The notes under the pieces: model-generated | Seen by the model: the letters and a program-made list of their open reading frames with translations, nothing else | Database searches by the model: none | What the model was told of the DNA's origin: nothing | Assembly (NCBI GenBank): GCA_051745935.1 | Contig: JBNJEM010000092.1 | Span: 1 to 16,545, forward strand | Direction of reading: 5' to 3' | DNA: 16,545 nt | DNA from: JBNJEM01 sp051745935 | GTDB taxonomy: Bacteria > Planctomycetota > Planctomycetia > Pirellulales > Pirellulaceae | Position numbers and translations under genes: made by a program | Part shown: piece by piece, positions 1 through 7,493 of the stretch | Layout: each line of letters starts with the position of its first letter | Numbering within the stretch: position 1 is the stretch's first letter

Positions 1-379
1 ATGACGGCGGACGGCGGCCTGCGCGCTCCACAGGGCTGTTTTCCAACCCTCACTGCCTGGAAGAGCCTTACTTCAGTTCGCTAGAAAGTTACGAATAATT
101 CACGGACCGCCGCTCCGGTAACGGAACCGGCTTCCGCCCCCATAAGTACCGGGATGGCGCCCGATCCGAATGGTTTCGCGATGGCTTTTTCGCGATCACG
201 ACTCTAGGCCGGGAGCCCCCCAGAATCCATAACCCGTTTTCTCACACGTAGATATAACCTTCCGCCGGCCGGTGGTCCGGGTGGACGGGTTCTTGAAAAT
301 CCGTCACATCCATTTATGCTGGACGGATTATGGCGGTCCGTGCATGGGGCAATTGAGGGCCGTGGCACCCGGCGGGATA
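1..379. other. Left-edge region, mostly non-coding
   Basis: No confident gene is visible. A plus-strand frame is open from base 3 to a TAA at 96-98 and ends in LEEPYFSSLESYE, which could be the tail of a gene cut by the window edge. Another plus frame is open from base 1 to a TAG at 82-84, so the choice is not secure. The rest of the stretch would be the upstream region of the membrane-protein gene that starts at 380. It contains a TCGCGA pair flanking a T-rich spacer around 175-200 and a GC-rich inverted stretch near 262-275, neither of which I can assign. Confidence 0.3.
293..320 (+). promoter_or_regulatory. Candidate sigma-70-like promoter
   Basis: TTGAAA at 293-298 and TATGCT at 315-320 are separated by 16 bases, resembling -35 and -10 boxes. 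They lie about 60 bases upstream of the ATG at 380. If real, this promoter rules out the longest reading of the downstream frame, which would begin at 272. It was called by eye only, and planctomycete promoters are poorly characterised. Confidence 0.3.
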
Positions 380-2125
380 ATGAACGAAATTCTGTTCCAA
401 TATGAGAAGGTAGATCCAACGACGTGGGTCTATCTCGCGTCGCTGCTCATCATCGGCCTTTTCTTCAAATTCGGCCGCTTTTGGAGCGTGCGCAATCTGG
501 ATCTGTTGTTGCTGGTTCTGCTGTCCCCTGGGCTCCTGCTGGTCTCCGAAGGCCAAAAAGTCCAGCACGAGGCGATGACCGCGATCGCGGCCGCGCATCA
601 GGCCAAGGAACAATCACAGCTCACATCCCCGCTCGAGACCGGCTCAGCATCAGCGGCGTCCTCTAACGCAACGCCCGCCGCCCCCAACGATCAACCTCGT
701 CCGTTGGAATCGACCGGCGGTTCCGGGGGAACATTGGCCGGGGCGGAGGAGGAGGAGCCCGCTGGCCGCCTGGAGGGGACGGCCGAAAAACCGGGGGTTG
801 AACGCGGGGAGGATCCGGCGGGGATTGCCGAGCTTCGACGGGGGCGGGAAATCGCACAGATTGGATTCATATGGCTGTTGACCACCGCGCTCCTATGGCT
901 TATTCGCCTGCTGATTGATCCCACCATGGTTCGTCGCCCGTTGTTGGAACCGAACATGACGACGGGCGGCTTGACCTTCAGTTGCTGTTCTTTGTTTATT
1001 TTTTTGATGGCCAACGTGGTGGCTAGTCGTCCCACGGCCGAGGATTTAGCGGGGCCCAGCAGCGCGGAACGGTTGCTGAGTCGCCGAACGAGTGATGGGT
1101 TGGGGCGCCACGGGCCCGGTTACGCGATCATTTTCGCCCTTCCCGGGTTGCCCACCGGCAAAATGGGCACTCGCCCGCAAGTCGACGATCCCTCGGTCCG
1201 CATTCGAGCTTGGGAATACCGTTCCGAGTCCGGCTCGCCGTTGTCCACCGTGGATGCCGAGTTTCTGGACGTGTCCCCCGAGAAAATCATTCAACTGCAA
1301 AAACTGGACGGAACCAAACTCTCGATACCGTTGAGGGACTTAAGCCAAGAGGATCGCGCCTTTGTCAAGAAGGTGCAAGCGTACACGGCCGTGGCGAAGT
1401 TGGTCGCCATTCTCTCCCATTTGGCCATTGTCGTGGGCATCGTCGCCGTGGGATACTGGCATTTCGGGAACGTCAAGATGGGGATTGGAGCGGCGACGCT
1501 CTATCTGATGCTCCCCTACACCTCGCAGATGACCGGGCGCGTGGATCACGCCTTGCCAGCGGCGCTATTGGTATGGGCTGTGTTTTGGTACCGGCATCCT
1601 CTGTTTTCCGGGATCTTTCTGGGCACGGCGATCGGAGTGATCTATTATCCGTTGTTTCTGCTGCCCCTCTGGTTAAGTTTCTATTGGCAACGCGGCTTAT
1701 TGCGATTCTCCGTCGGCGTGGTGGCCGTGCTCGCCCTGATGGTGGTCACCCTGGCATTTTTGTCCGCGGACTTGGACGCCTTTTGGCAATGCATCAGGAA
1801 AATGTTCGGCTTGGTACCGCCACAAATGGAGGGACTCAGTGGCATTTGGGGACTGGGGTGGGCCCCGGTCTATCGCTATCCAATCCTGGCCGCTTTTGTG
1901 GGACTGTGTGGCTCGCTGGCGATCTGGCCCACTCAGAAAAACCTGGGCTCACTACTCAGCTGCTCGGCCACGGTGATGGTCGCCACGCAGTTCTGGCACG
2001 GTCATGGTGGTGGCTTATACATGGCCTGGTACTTGCCTCTGCTTTTGCTGACCGTGTTCCGCCCCAATCTGGAAGACCGCTCCGCGCTGGCCGTGGTCGG
2101 TCAAGGCTGGCTACCACGAAAATGA
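380..2125 (+). CDS. Polytopic membrane protein with SHD1-like segment
   Basis: The product is 581 residues and its function is unknown. Hydrophobic segments are visible at about residues 16-31, 39-55, 161-179, 198-214, 340-358 and 365-380. Several more follow through the C-terminal half, including 392-408, 411-433, 442-461, 501-516 and 548-560. A hydrophilic Ala/Ser/Pro/Glu-rich stretch (about 60-155) separates the second and third. Residues 276-331 (AWEYRSESG, then DGTKLSIPLRDLSQEDRAFV) match the pattern of the SLA1 homology domain 1 (SHD1), common in planctomycete proteins. The C-terminal half, with HALPAALLVW and a Pro-rich YYPLFLLPLW stretch, is loosely reminiscent of GT-C type membrane glycosyltransferases, but no diagnostic motif supports this. 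The ATG at 380 was chosen because the protein then starts just before the first membrane helix; an ATG at 344 is also possible. It probably sits in the cytoplasmic membrane and appears to be a single gene. Confidence 0.8.
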   Translation: MNEILFQYEKVDPTTWVYLASLLIIGLFFKFGRFWSVRNLDLLLLVLLSPGLLLVSEGQKVQHEAMTAIAAAHQAKEQSQLTSPLETGSASAASSNATPAAPNDQPRPLESTGGSGGTLAGAEEEEPAGRLEGTAEKPGVERGEDPAGIAELRRGREIAQIGFIWLLTTALLWLIRLLIDPTMVRRPLLEPNMTTGGLTFSCCSLFIFLMANVVASRPTAEDLAGPSSAERLLSRRTSDGLGRHGPGYAIIFALPGLPTGKMGTRPQVDDPSVRIRAWEYRSESGSPLSTVDAEFLDVSPEKIIQLQKLDGTKLSIPLRDLSQEDRAFVKKVQAYTAVAKLVAILSHLAIVVGIVAVGYWHFGNVKMGIGAATLYLMLPYTSQMTGRVDHALPAALLVWAVFWYRHPLFSGIFLGTAIGVIYYPLFLLPLWLSFYWQRGLLRFSVGVVAVLALMVVTLAFLSADLDAFWQCIRKMFGLVPPQMEGLSGIWGLGWAPVYRYPILAAFVGLCGSLAIWPTQKNLGSLLSCSATVMVATQFWHGHGGGLYMAWYLPLLLLTVFRPNLEDRSALAVVGQGWLPRK

Positions 2126-2641
2126 GAGGGGCTGCTTGGCGCCACCTGCCGTACCTTGCCGGCGTGCCATCCGTTGGAAGCTTCTGAAAAAGTCGGAATA
2201 TGCCCCCGGCGATCGGCCCGTTCGCTGCTACCACCGAGGATCGGCCACCACTCGGATACCAGCGGCTAGAGTGGAATTCCACGCGCATCGCTGGTGGGCA
2301 ACGATACTTTCACGCCATCGCTGTACGATCCCCCTTTCGAGCTCATTCAAGTCCGCCCCTCCCGGCGTCGATACAAGAGGTGGAAGCGTGTTATCTCAGT
2401 TCCTCATACCCTAGCCCGCTCACCGCCTTGGCACGCCGCGCCGAGTGTTCGTACGAGATGGGTTCCGCCACATTTGGGGGCGTTTCCGATCGCGTCCCGT
2501 TACGGCCGCTCTCGGGCACTCGCGCCCCACTCCGCCGATGGCCGTAAGAGCTCCGATACCGGCCATCCACGCCCGAAACCGCGCGCCCCATCGATATGTC
2601 ATTTCGGATCGTCTCGAGTATACAACCTGGGAGGTGACACG
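2126..2641. other. 516-base intergenic gap
   Basis: No convincing gene is present. The frame of the downstream gene stays open back to 2294, but the extra N-terminal peptide is Pro/Arg/Ser-rich, has no ribosome-binding site and looks like translated non-coding DNA. A 12-base perfect palindrome, GTGGAATTCCAC, lies at 2271-2282. No clear terminator follows the upstream gene. Confidence 0.5.
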
Positions 2642-3628
2642 GTGAAAAAGTCATCGCTTGTCTTGCTGATCGCGATCAGCGCGGGGGCGTGGTTCGCGTT
2701 GCAGCAATACGACCTGCGGGGACTAGAGAATCTCCAACGGGTTCGCGGAAGCAGCAGCGCCTCCGGCGAACAAGGCGTCCCGCCACCCCCAGAGGGGAAG
2801 GAGACCATTCGCATCGCTTCCTTCAACCTGCAGTCGTTCGACCGTGAAAAAAGCCAGCATGCGGCCGTGATGGACATTCTGGCACGCGTCATTCGCGAGT
2901 TTGACGTCATTGCCGTTCAAGAGGTCCGCTCCACCCGCCCCGAAGTGCTCCGGACGCTGATGGAGTTTATCAACCAAGGCGAAACCGACTATTCGATTCT
3001 TGTCGGCCCACAAGTCGACCGCGACTCACGGGGAGAAACATTCGCCTACATCTACAATCAGGCCACCATTCAAACGGATCGGGGCGCGGCATATGTCGTG
3101 GACGACCCCTACGGGCTACTGGAACGCCCTCCACTGGTCGGCTGGTTCCGCGTCCGCGGCCCCCCCGAAAACCAGGCATTCACGTTTACCCTCGTCAACA
3201 TACATGCCGAGCCGAGCGGAAGAGCCGGGAAACCAGCGCGACTTGACGCCATGTATCGGTCCGTCTTTTACGAGGTGCGCGATGATGGTCGCGGCGAAGA
3301 TGACTTGATCATGCTGGGAGTTTTTAACGCGGATGACCGCCACCTGGGAAAACTACGGGAAATACCCGGCCTTTTGGCCGCCATTTCAGCCACCCCGACG
3401 GATACGCGCCGGAAGAACCAATCCGATAACCTTGTATTCCAATTGCCGGCCACCGGCGAGTATACTGGATGTAGTGGGGTCTTCGATTTCTTGCGTGAGT
3501 ACAACCTGACGCTGGAAGAGGCGCTTCAAGTCTCTGATCACCTGCCTGTGTGGGCGGAATTCAGTGCTCGCGAGGGGGGCGAGCTTCCAGCCATGGCAGG
3601 TCGGCGAGGGATCACCCGCAGGCCCTAA
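2642..3628 (+). CDS. Membrane-anchored EEP-fold (DNase I-like) protein, one catalytic Asp replaced
   Basis: The product is 328 residues, starting at GTG 2642 behind a GGGAGGTG ribosome-binding site (2629-2636). An N-terminal hydrophobic helix (about residues 5-20) suggests a signal anchor, so the domain is probably outside the cytoplasm. Residues 56-308 follow the endonuclease/exonuclease/phosphatase fold: RIASFNLQSF (Asn62), VIAVQEVRS (Glu94), GETFAYIYN (Glu132), LVNIHAEP (His188), SDNLVF (Asp262) and SDHLPVWAEF (Asp299, His300). These match the metal-binding and catalytic positions of DNase I-like enzymes. The usual G-D-x-N motif instead reads GVFNAD (residues 226-231), with Val227 in the metal-ligand Asp position while Asn229 is kept. 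Family members hydrolyse phosphodiesters in nucleic acids, inositol phosphates or lipids; no substrate can be assigned here. The Asp loss may mean weakened or lost catalysis, or a sequencing error. Confidence 0.88.
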   Translation: MKKSSLVLLIAISAGAWFALQQYDLRGLENLQRVRGSSSASGEQGVPPPPEGKETIRIASFNLQSFDREKSQHAAVMDILARVIREFDVIAVQEVRSTRPEVLRTLMEFINQGETDYSILVGPQVDRDSRGETFAYIYNQATIQTDRGAAYVVDDPYGLLERPPLVGWFRVRGPPENQAFTFTLVNIHAEPSGRAGKPARLDAMYRSVFYEVRDDGRGEDDLIMLGVFNADDRHLGKLREIPGLLAAISATPTDTRRKNQSDNLVFQLPATGEYTGCSGVFDFLREYNLTLEEALQVSDHLPVWAEFSAREGGELPAMAGRRGITRRP

Positions 3629-4136
3629 GCCACGACAGAACCACTCGGGTTTCCGCTTCCCCACCAATGTAAACGTGATATTTGCAGGGTGGTGTGTTTT
3701 ACGTTTCCGCCCACCCGATCCGTTCCACTCGCGGAGCTTTTCCTCGGATATCGGCCGTTAACCCGGATACCTCGAAACACCATGATATTAGCGGTCCCGG
3801 ATGACTTCGTGCGCCGCGAGTCCGACCAACGGGAGGACGGCTGGCGCCGGGTAGCTTTCCACCCGGACAGGTCCAACCGCTTGAAATATATTCTAGTTGC
3901 TTGGTGTATGTCAGGCGTTCTTACCCTGACGGCCGGGAATCCGGGGAAATAGGGTAGAGTTCTCTGTCAGCCGGCATCAGCCGGGAGAGGCTGACGGGTA
4001 CATGGCTGCCAATCGGATAAGGTGTTACGAAAAACTCAATTGCGCCGAAGAATCGGAAATCAACGGGTCCGAGCTTGTTGTCCCACACTGGACCTCGGTC
4101 ATCGCGCGGGGAACAATTTGGCTGGGAGACTTTATC
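3629..4136. other. 508-base intergenic gap holding an inverted repeat copy
   Basis: No gene is supported. The stretch contains one diverged copy of the dispersed repeat (3792-3890, listed separately) and a structured leader candidate. GTCAGCC at 3966-3972 pairs with GGCTGAC at 3989-3995, and an inner GGC/GCC hairpin lies between them. The frame of the downstream VWA gene is open back to an ATG at 4002, but the added residues look non-coding. Confidence 0.45.
3792..3890 (-). repeat. Diverged inverted copy of the 102-bp repeat
   Basis: Aligned by eye, these 99 bases match the reverse complement of the tandem units at 13743-13948 with 12 mismatches and no gaps, about 88% identity. The shared core includes CGCCGCGAGTCCGACCAACG. 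Every reading frame I checked across it stays open in at least one other copy, but about half of the changes alter the peptide in either of the two most open frames. Coding is therefore not demonstrated. It lies in the gap upstream of the VWA gene. Confidence 0.9.
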
Positions 4137-5297
4137 ATGCGTATCTCTTGCATCCACTGCGGTCAGCCTTTTTCCATTACCGCCTCGCAGCTCGGGGGGC
4201 GCGGCCACTGTCCCCATTGCCGTGGTGAGATTCACCTGCCGAAAGCCACGGATGAAACGGAACAAGCGTCCGAGAAGCGCGAGCCTTCGCACTGGCTGCA
4301 ACATTCCTTGTCCGGGTTGCTCTCATTGACCTTTCACATCATCCTGATTCTGATTCTGGCGCTGATCACCTATGGATCCCATGGCGGCACGGGCGGCGGC
4401 GAGGACGTCTTGATTGGCAAACTCCCCTCGCAGGAACTCGGGGACTCTCAAGACGAACAGTTGGAAGCGGCGGAAGTGGCCCCGGATACCAGCAGCGACT
4501 TCACGGAATCCTTGGAAGTGGATCCTCCCGTCAATTCCGATTCGGAAATGGACGCACTTGATGAGATGATGGCCGCCTCCCCCTCGGCGGCGGGCAGCGC
4601 GGCCACCTCCGTGGAACTGGGCGCCACGACCATCGGCCGCGGATCCATGTCGGGGGGAGACTGGAACGGGCTACTGCAGTCACTGCGGCGTCACGGATTG
4701 GATATCGTGTTGACGTTCGACAGCACCGGAAGCATGCAGGGTGAAATCGATCAAGTCAAAGCACAGATTCAACGCATTGGTTCCACACTCTTGACGCTCG
4801 TACCCAAGGCCCGCATCAGCATCTGCACCTACCGGGATCGGGGGGACGAGTACGTGGTGCGCGGCCTGCCGTTGACCAGCGATTTGCAGCGGATCCAACA
4901 ATATCTGTCGCGAATTCAAGCGGGCGGAGGCGGGGACAGGCCTGAAGCGGTTCACGAAGGGCTCCGCTGGTCCATTGAACAGAACACGTTTCGCCGGCGA
5001 GCGCGGAAGGTCATACTGCTCTTCGGTGACGCGCCTCCGCATCAGCAATATCTGCCCGATTGTCTTCGCTTGGCCTCTGATTTTCAGGGCGTGGAGCAGG
5101 GCATTGTCAGCACGATCACGTGCCGGGCGTCCCGAAAGTTGCGGGAATTCGTCGAGATCGCCGACGTCGGGGGTGGCGAAGGGTTCTTGACCACGGACGA
5201 ACAACAAATCATGACCCAATTGATCGTCCTGGTGTTCGGCAGCCGCCATCGCTCCAAGGTGCTCGAAGCCTTCAAGCTGCTGGAAAAAGAAAAATAG
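4137..5297 (+). CDS. Zinc-ribbon, single-TM, von Willebrand factor A domain protein
   Basis: The product is 386 residues. The start at ATG 4137 is preceded by GGGAG (4123-4127) and begins a four-Cys ribbon: Cys5, Cys8, Cys25 and Cys28 in two CxxC knuckles. A transmembrane helix spans about residues 60-80. An acidic Ser/Glu/Asp-rich linker (about 85-165) leads to a VWA domain from about 188 to 370. The metal-ion-dependent adhesion site motif is FDSTGSM (Asp195, Thr197, Ser199, a DxTxS variant). Other landmarks are YRDRGDEYV (232-240), DRPEAVHEGL (267-276) and LFGDAPPH (295-302). This motif set is typical of stand-alone VWA proteins with a DSTGSM start. VWA domains bind protein partners through a metal ion; the partner is unknown. 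The ribbon presumably lies in the cytoplasm, with the VWA domain on the other side. It appears monocistronic and converges on the exonuclease gene. Confidence 0.9.
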   Translation: MRISCIHCGQPFSITASQLGGRGHCPHCRGEIHLPKATDETEQASEKREPSHWLQHSLSGLLSLTFHIILILILALITYGSHGGTGGGEDVLIGKLPSQELGDSQDEQLEAAEVAPDTSSDFTESLEVDPPVNSDSEMDALDEMMAASPSAAGSAATSVELGATTIGRGSMSGGDWNGLLQSLRRHGLDIVLTFDSTGSMQGEIDQVKAQIQRIGSTLLTLVPKARISICTYRDRGDEYVVRGLPLTSDLQRIQQYLSRIQAGGGGDRPEAVHEGLRWSIEQNTFRRRARKVILLFGDAPPHQQYLPDCLRLASDFQGVEQGIVSTITCRASRKLREFVEIADVGGGEGFLTTDEQQIMTQLIVLVFGSRHRSKVLEAFKLLEKEK

Positions 5298-5317
5298 CAG
5301 CCCGGGGGCGATCGGAA

Positions 5318-5343
5318 CCCGACCCACGCCCCTCCCTGTCGGG
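5318..5343. terminator. Weak hairpin between convergent genes
   Basis: CCCGAC (5318-5323) pairs with GTCGGG (5338-5343) across a 14-base loop, 20 bases after the VWA stop codon. There is no T-run, so it could at most be a weak or rho-assisted terminator. Confidence 0.25.
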
Positions 5344-5457
5344 ATAGGTTACTGCTGGGCGCAAGAAGAAACCAGAGCTCCCGGCGTGGAGCGGGCTAGA
5401 AGGACCTGAAGATAAGATGGCGACAGATTGCAAACCATGGGACGGCTAACGCGATCC

Positions 5458-6291
5458 CTATTCTTTAATTCCCCCTTCCGCCTCCCAGGGATTGAACCAG
5501 TCACCCCAGTTTTCTAGGTACGTCGCATAGATCGGTGTATCTTCCTGACGCTCGGCAAGCCATTGTCGCGTGTCACTAATGAGTTGCTGTTCCCGGGCCA
5601 GGGTGAGGTGCCCCAGCAGAACACAGGTTCGTAGAAAGACGAAATACGTATCGAGCACGTCACACCGGCAATAATCATTGATCTCGACCTGTTTGCCCGC
5701 GTCATACAGATCCTGCACCATGTGGCCTTCGACATTCATCTTCCCGGGTTTACCCAACAGGTTCGCCGTGAGATTCAATCCCCCGCTGAACCGCGTGGCG
5801 CCATAATTGGTCAAAATGTCCTGCAAATCGATATGGCACTTCAGATTGTAGCGATTTCTCGGCTGATCATAGACGCGTGCCTGGGTATCGAACCAACCGG
5901 GAAGGCTCAAACCATAACGAAACGCCGCCAACTCCATCAGCGGGACATCGAACGTGCGTCCATTAAACGTCACGAATGTCGGCCGTTCATAAGCCTCCCA
6001 TCCCCGCCAGAAATTCTCGGCAATCACATGCGGCCGAAACGCCGGCTCATCCAAAGCCACGAGATCCAAAAGGCGGAAATCCCCGCTGACTTTGCCAATG
6101 ACCAGCGAGACGGGCAACTGATAGGTATAGGGGATGAAATCGGACCCCCGTGTTTCCATCAATTCCTCACGGTACCGTCGCACGGCGTCCAGCGGTGATA
6201 ACTGCTGATCAGCGTATCGCAGCTTCGAGATCAACCCCCCGTCAGCCACGCTCTCGATGTCGAACACAAAGTACTCCACGGATGATGTCAC
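5458..6291 (-). CDS. Predicted 3'-5' exonuclease, PolB-like (DnaQ/RNase H fold)
   Basis: The product is 277 residues. The DEDD exonuclease motifs are visible in order. FDIES supplies Asp11 and Glu13 (Exo I), TFNGRTFDVPLM has Asn110 and Asp115 (Exo II), and NDYCRCDVLDTY has Tyr207 and Asp211 (Exo III, the YxxxD form). HIDLQDIL at 153-160 is also typical. The pattern matches the family of predicted exonucleases related to the proofreading domain of DNA polymerase B (Pfam DNA_pol_B_exo2). Members are expected to remove nucleotides from 3' ends using two metal ions; the biological role is unclear. I chose the GTG at 6291 because an A/G-rich AGGGGAAAG sits just before it and the protein then starts right at the catalytic strand. 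A TTG start 33 bases upstream is possible. It may be cotranscribed with the small membrane protein 88 bases upstream. Confidence 0.88.
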   Translation of the reverse strand: MTSSVEYFVFDIESVADGGLISKLRYADQQLSPLDAVRRYREELMETRGSDFIPYTYQLPVSLVIGKVSGDFRLLDLVALDEPAFRPHVIAENFWRGWEAYERPTFVTFNGRTFDVPLMELAAFRYGLSLPGWFDTQARVYDQPRNRYNLKCHIDLQDILTNYGATRFSGGLNLTANLLGKPGKMNVEGHMVQDLYDAGKQVEINDYCRCDVLDTYFVFLRTCVLLGHLTLAREQQLISDTRQWLAERQEDTPIYATYLENWGDWFNPWEAEGGIKE

Positions 6292-6379
6292 GGTCTTTCC
6301 CCTTTCCCCCTGCGTCGCGCCCAAATGATACGTCGCTCTCGGTCCCCACTCATCGCCCGTGGCACCGCCAGCGATGACC

Positions 6380-6811
6380 TCACGGCGAGTTGTTCGTGCC
6401 CCGGGACGTGTAGTATACAGCGTATCGGGGTCGGTGTGTGGCGGATGATCGCTTGGGTTCCCGAGAGGGCAACCGTTCCGACACGGTCGGCGGACCGCTG
6501 TCCGACCAGGCCAGTGCGAGGATTGAGGTCAGCAGTTGAACGACGGCGATCAGGGCAGGATGAACGCGCCACGCGATTGGAGGCGGGTTAAGGGTCGGGG
6601 ACGGGTATTGCCAGCTTTCTCGCAACTCCCAACCACTTCGCGTGCGTCGCCATTGCCCTGTCACATCCCCGCTGGTCGACTGGGCAGAAGAACGGGTTCG
6701 GGGCCGTTCGAACGTCACCGCTAGATAGCCCGCCAGCAAGAGAACGACAAGTGTAACGATAATACCGCGCAATCGTGTACCCCAGCAGCAATAAGACAAG
6801 GTGGAGTGCAT
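6380..6811 (-). CDS. Small hypothetical membrane protein
   Basis: The product is 143 residues if started at ATG 6811. No clear ribosome-binding site precedes it, so the start is uncertain; the frame stays open upstream to 7138, but that part looks non-coding. One membrane helix spans about residues 18-38 (GIIVTLVVLLLAGYL) and a second about 88-106 (ALIAVVQLLTSILAL). Between them is a Trp-rich soluble stretch, GQWRRTRSGWELRESW, followed by a Pro-rich segment. This helix / WRRT-x-x-GWE / helix layout is one I associate with short planctomycete proteins of unknown function. The last 35 residues are Arg/Ser/Pro-rich and may be poorly conserved. The gene lies 88 bases upstream of the exonuclease gene on the same strand, so they may form an operon. 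Confidence 0.6.
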   Translation of the reverse strand: MHSTLSYCCWGTRLRGIIVTLVVLLLAGYLAVTFERPRTRSSAQSTSGDVTGQWRRTRSGWELRESWQYPSPTLNPPPIAWRVHPALIAVVQLLTSILALAWSDSGPPTVSERLPSREPKRSSATHRPRYAVYYTSRGTNNSP

Positions 6812-7493
6812 ATGAACCAAATAGGGTGGCCAGGAGAGCGATCCACGCTCCAATGCCGTGGCTGTTCGGCTACGAATGGCAAGCGGCATGCCAAGACCAG
6901 CGGCCGCACTCACTACGTGTCCCAAGTTCTTTGCTGCCTTCGAATTGTGAGATGGCGTCAGCAAGCATCTACCCGGCGGCGTGAGCCCGCATCGCAACGC
7001 GGGCCGGACAGCGTGTTTCGAAAAGGCCTCATAACGCTTCACGCGGTCAAAGCGAAACGAGCCACCGCCGGCAGGGTCGCTGGAAGCGATCATCGAATTC
7101 TCCGGTGTCGAATGAGCAACTTGTTTGCCGCGCTGCATTGCATGTTCTAAAGTTCAACGTAGAGCCAAGGAATCGCGGACATGTACGCGGAACAGTCGAG
7201 AGAATGTAACGAACGATAACAACACCATGACGGTGTCACACGGCTGGCGAAGTATTCAAAGCGAAAACGGGCGTTATCATGGGGCATGAACCTCGCAACC
7301 GCGCGACTTCATGCCGGCTCGTGAGGCAGCAAGGGCGGCGGGCCCCCGGTTGATTGCCAGCCGTGACCAGCTTGGCATTGCGAAAAGTGGTACAATATCT
7401 GACACGGGAGCGGTGCGCGGAACCGGCATGTCCAGTATCTTGGCTCCCCGCATTTCCCGCGTGGCGCGGTGACAGCACAAGGGCAATTAGGAA
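6812..7493. other. 682-base divergent intergenic region
   Basis: This separates two divergent genes and should hold both promoters. No gene is supported: the frames that cross it lack ribosome-binding sites and protein-like composition. A small hairpin (ACACC, loop ATGA, GGTGT) lies near 7225-7240. TACAAT at 7391-7396 resembles a -10 box, but the nearest TTGGCA (7372-7377) is only 13 bases away, so no full promoter is called. Confidence 0.4.

Noticed and set aside
2294..2641. N-terminal extension of the EEP-fold gene to an ATG at 2294
   Set aside because: The extra 116 residues look like translated non-coding DNA. The GTG at 2642 has a strong ribosome-binding site and starts directly at a signal-anchor helix.
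6292..6324. TTG start of the exonuclease at 6324
   Set aside because: The 11 added residues contain the A/G-rich stretch that serves better as the ribosome-binding site for the GTG at 6291.
6812..7138. Upstream extension of the small membrane protein to 7138
   Set aside because: The added residues show no domain and no ribosome-binding site. The protein-like part begins at about the ATG at 6811.
7372..7396. Sigma-70 or sigma-54 promoter for the HDOD gene
   Set aside because: TTGGCA and TACAAT are only 13 bases apart, and the GG/GC spacing needed for sigma-54 is absent.
6812..7493. Structured RNA gene such as tRNA, SRP RNA or RNase P RNA
   Set aside because: None of the conserved core motifs of those RNAs could be found on either strand.
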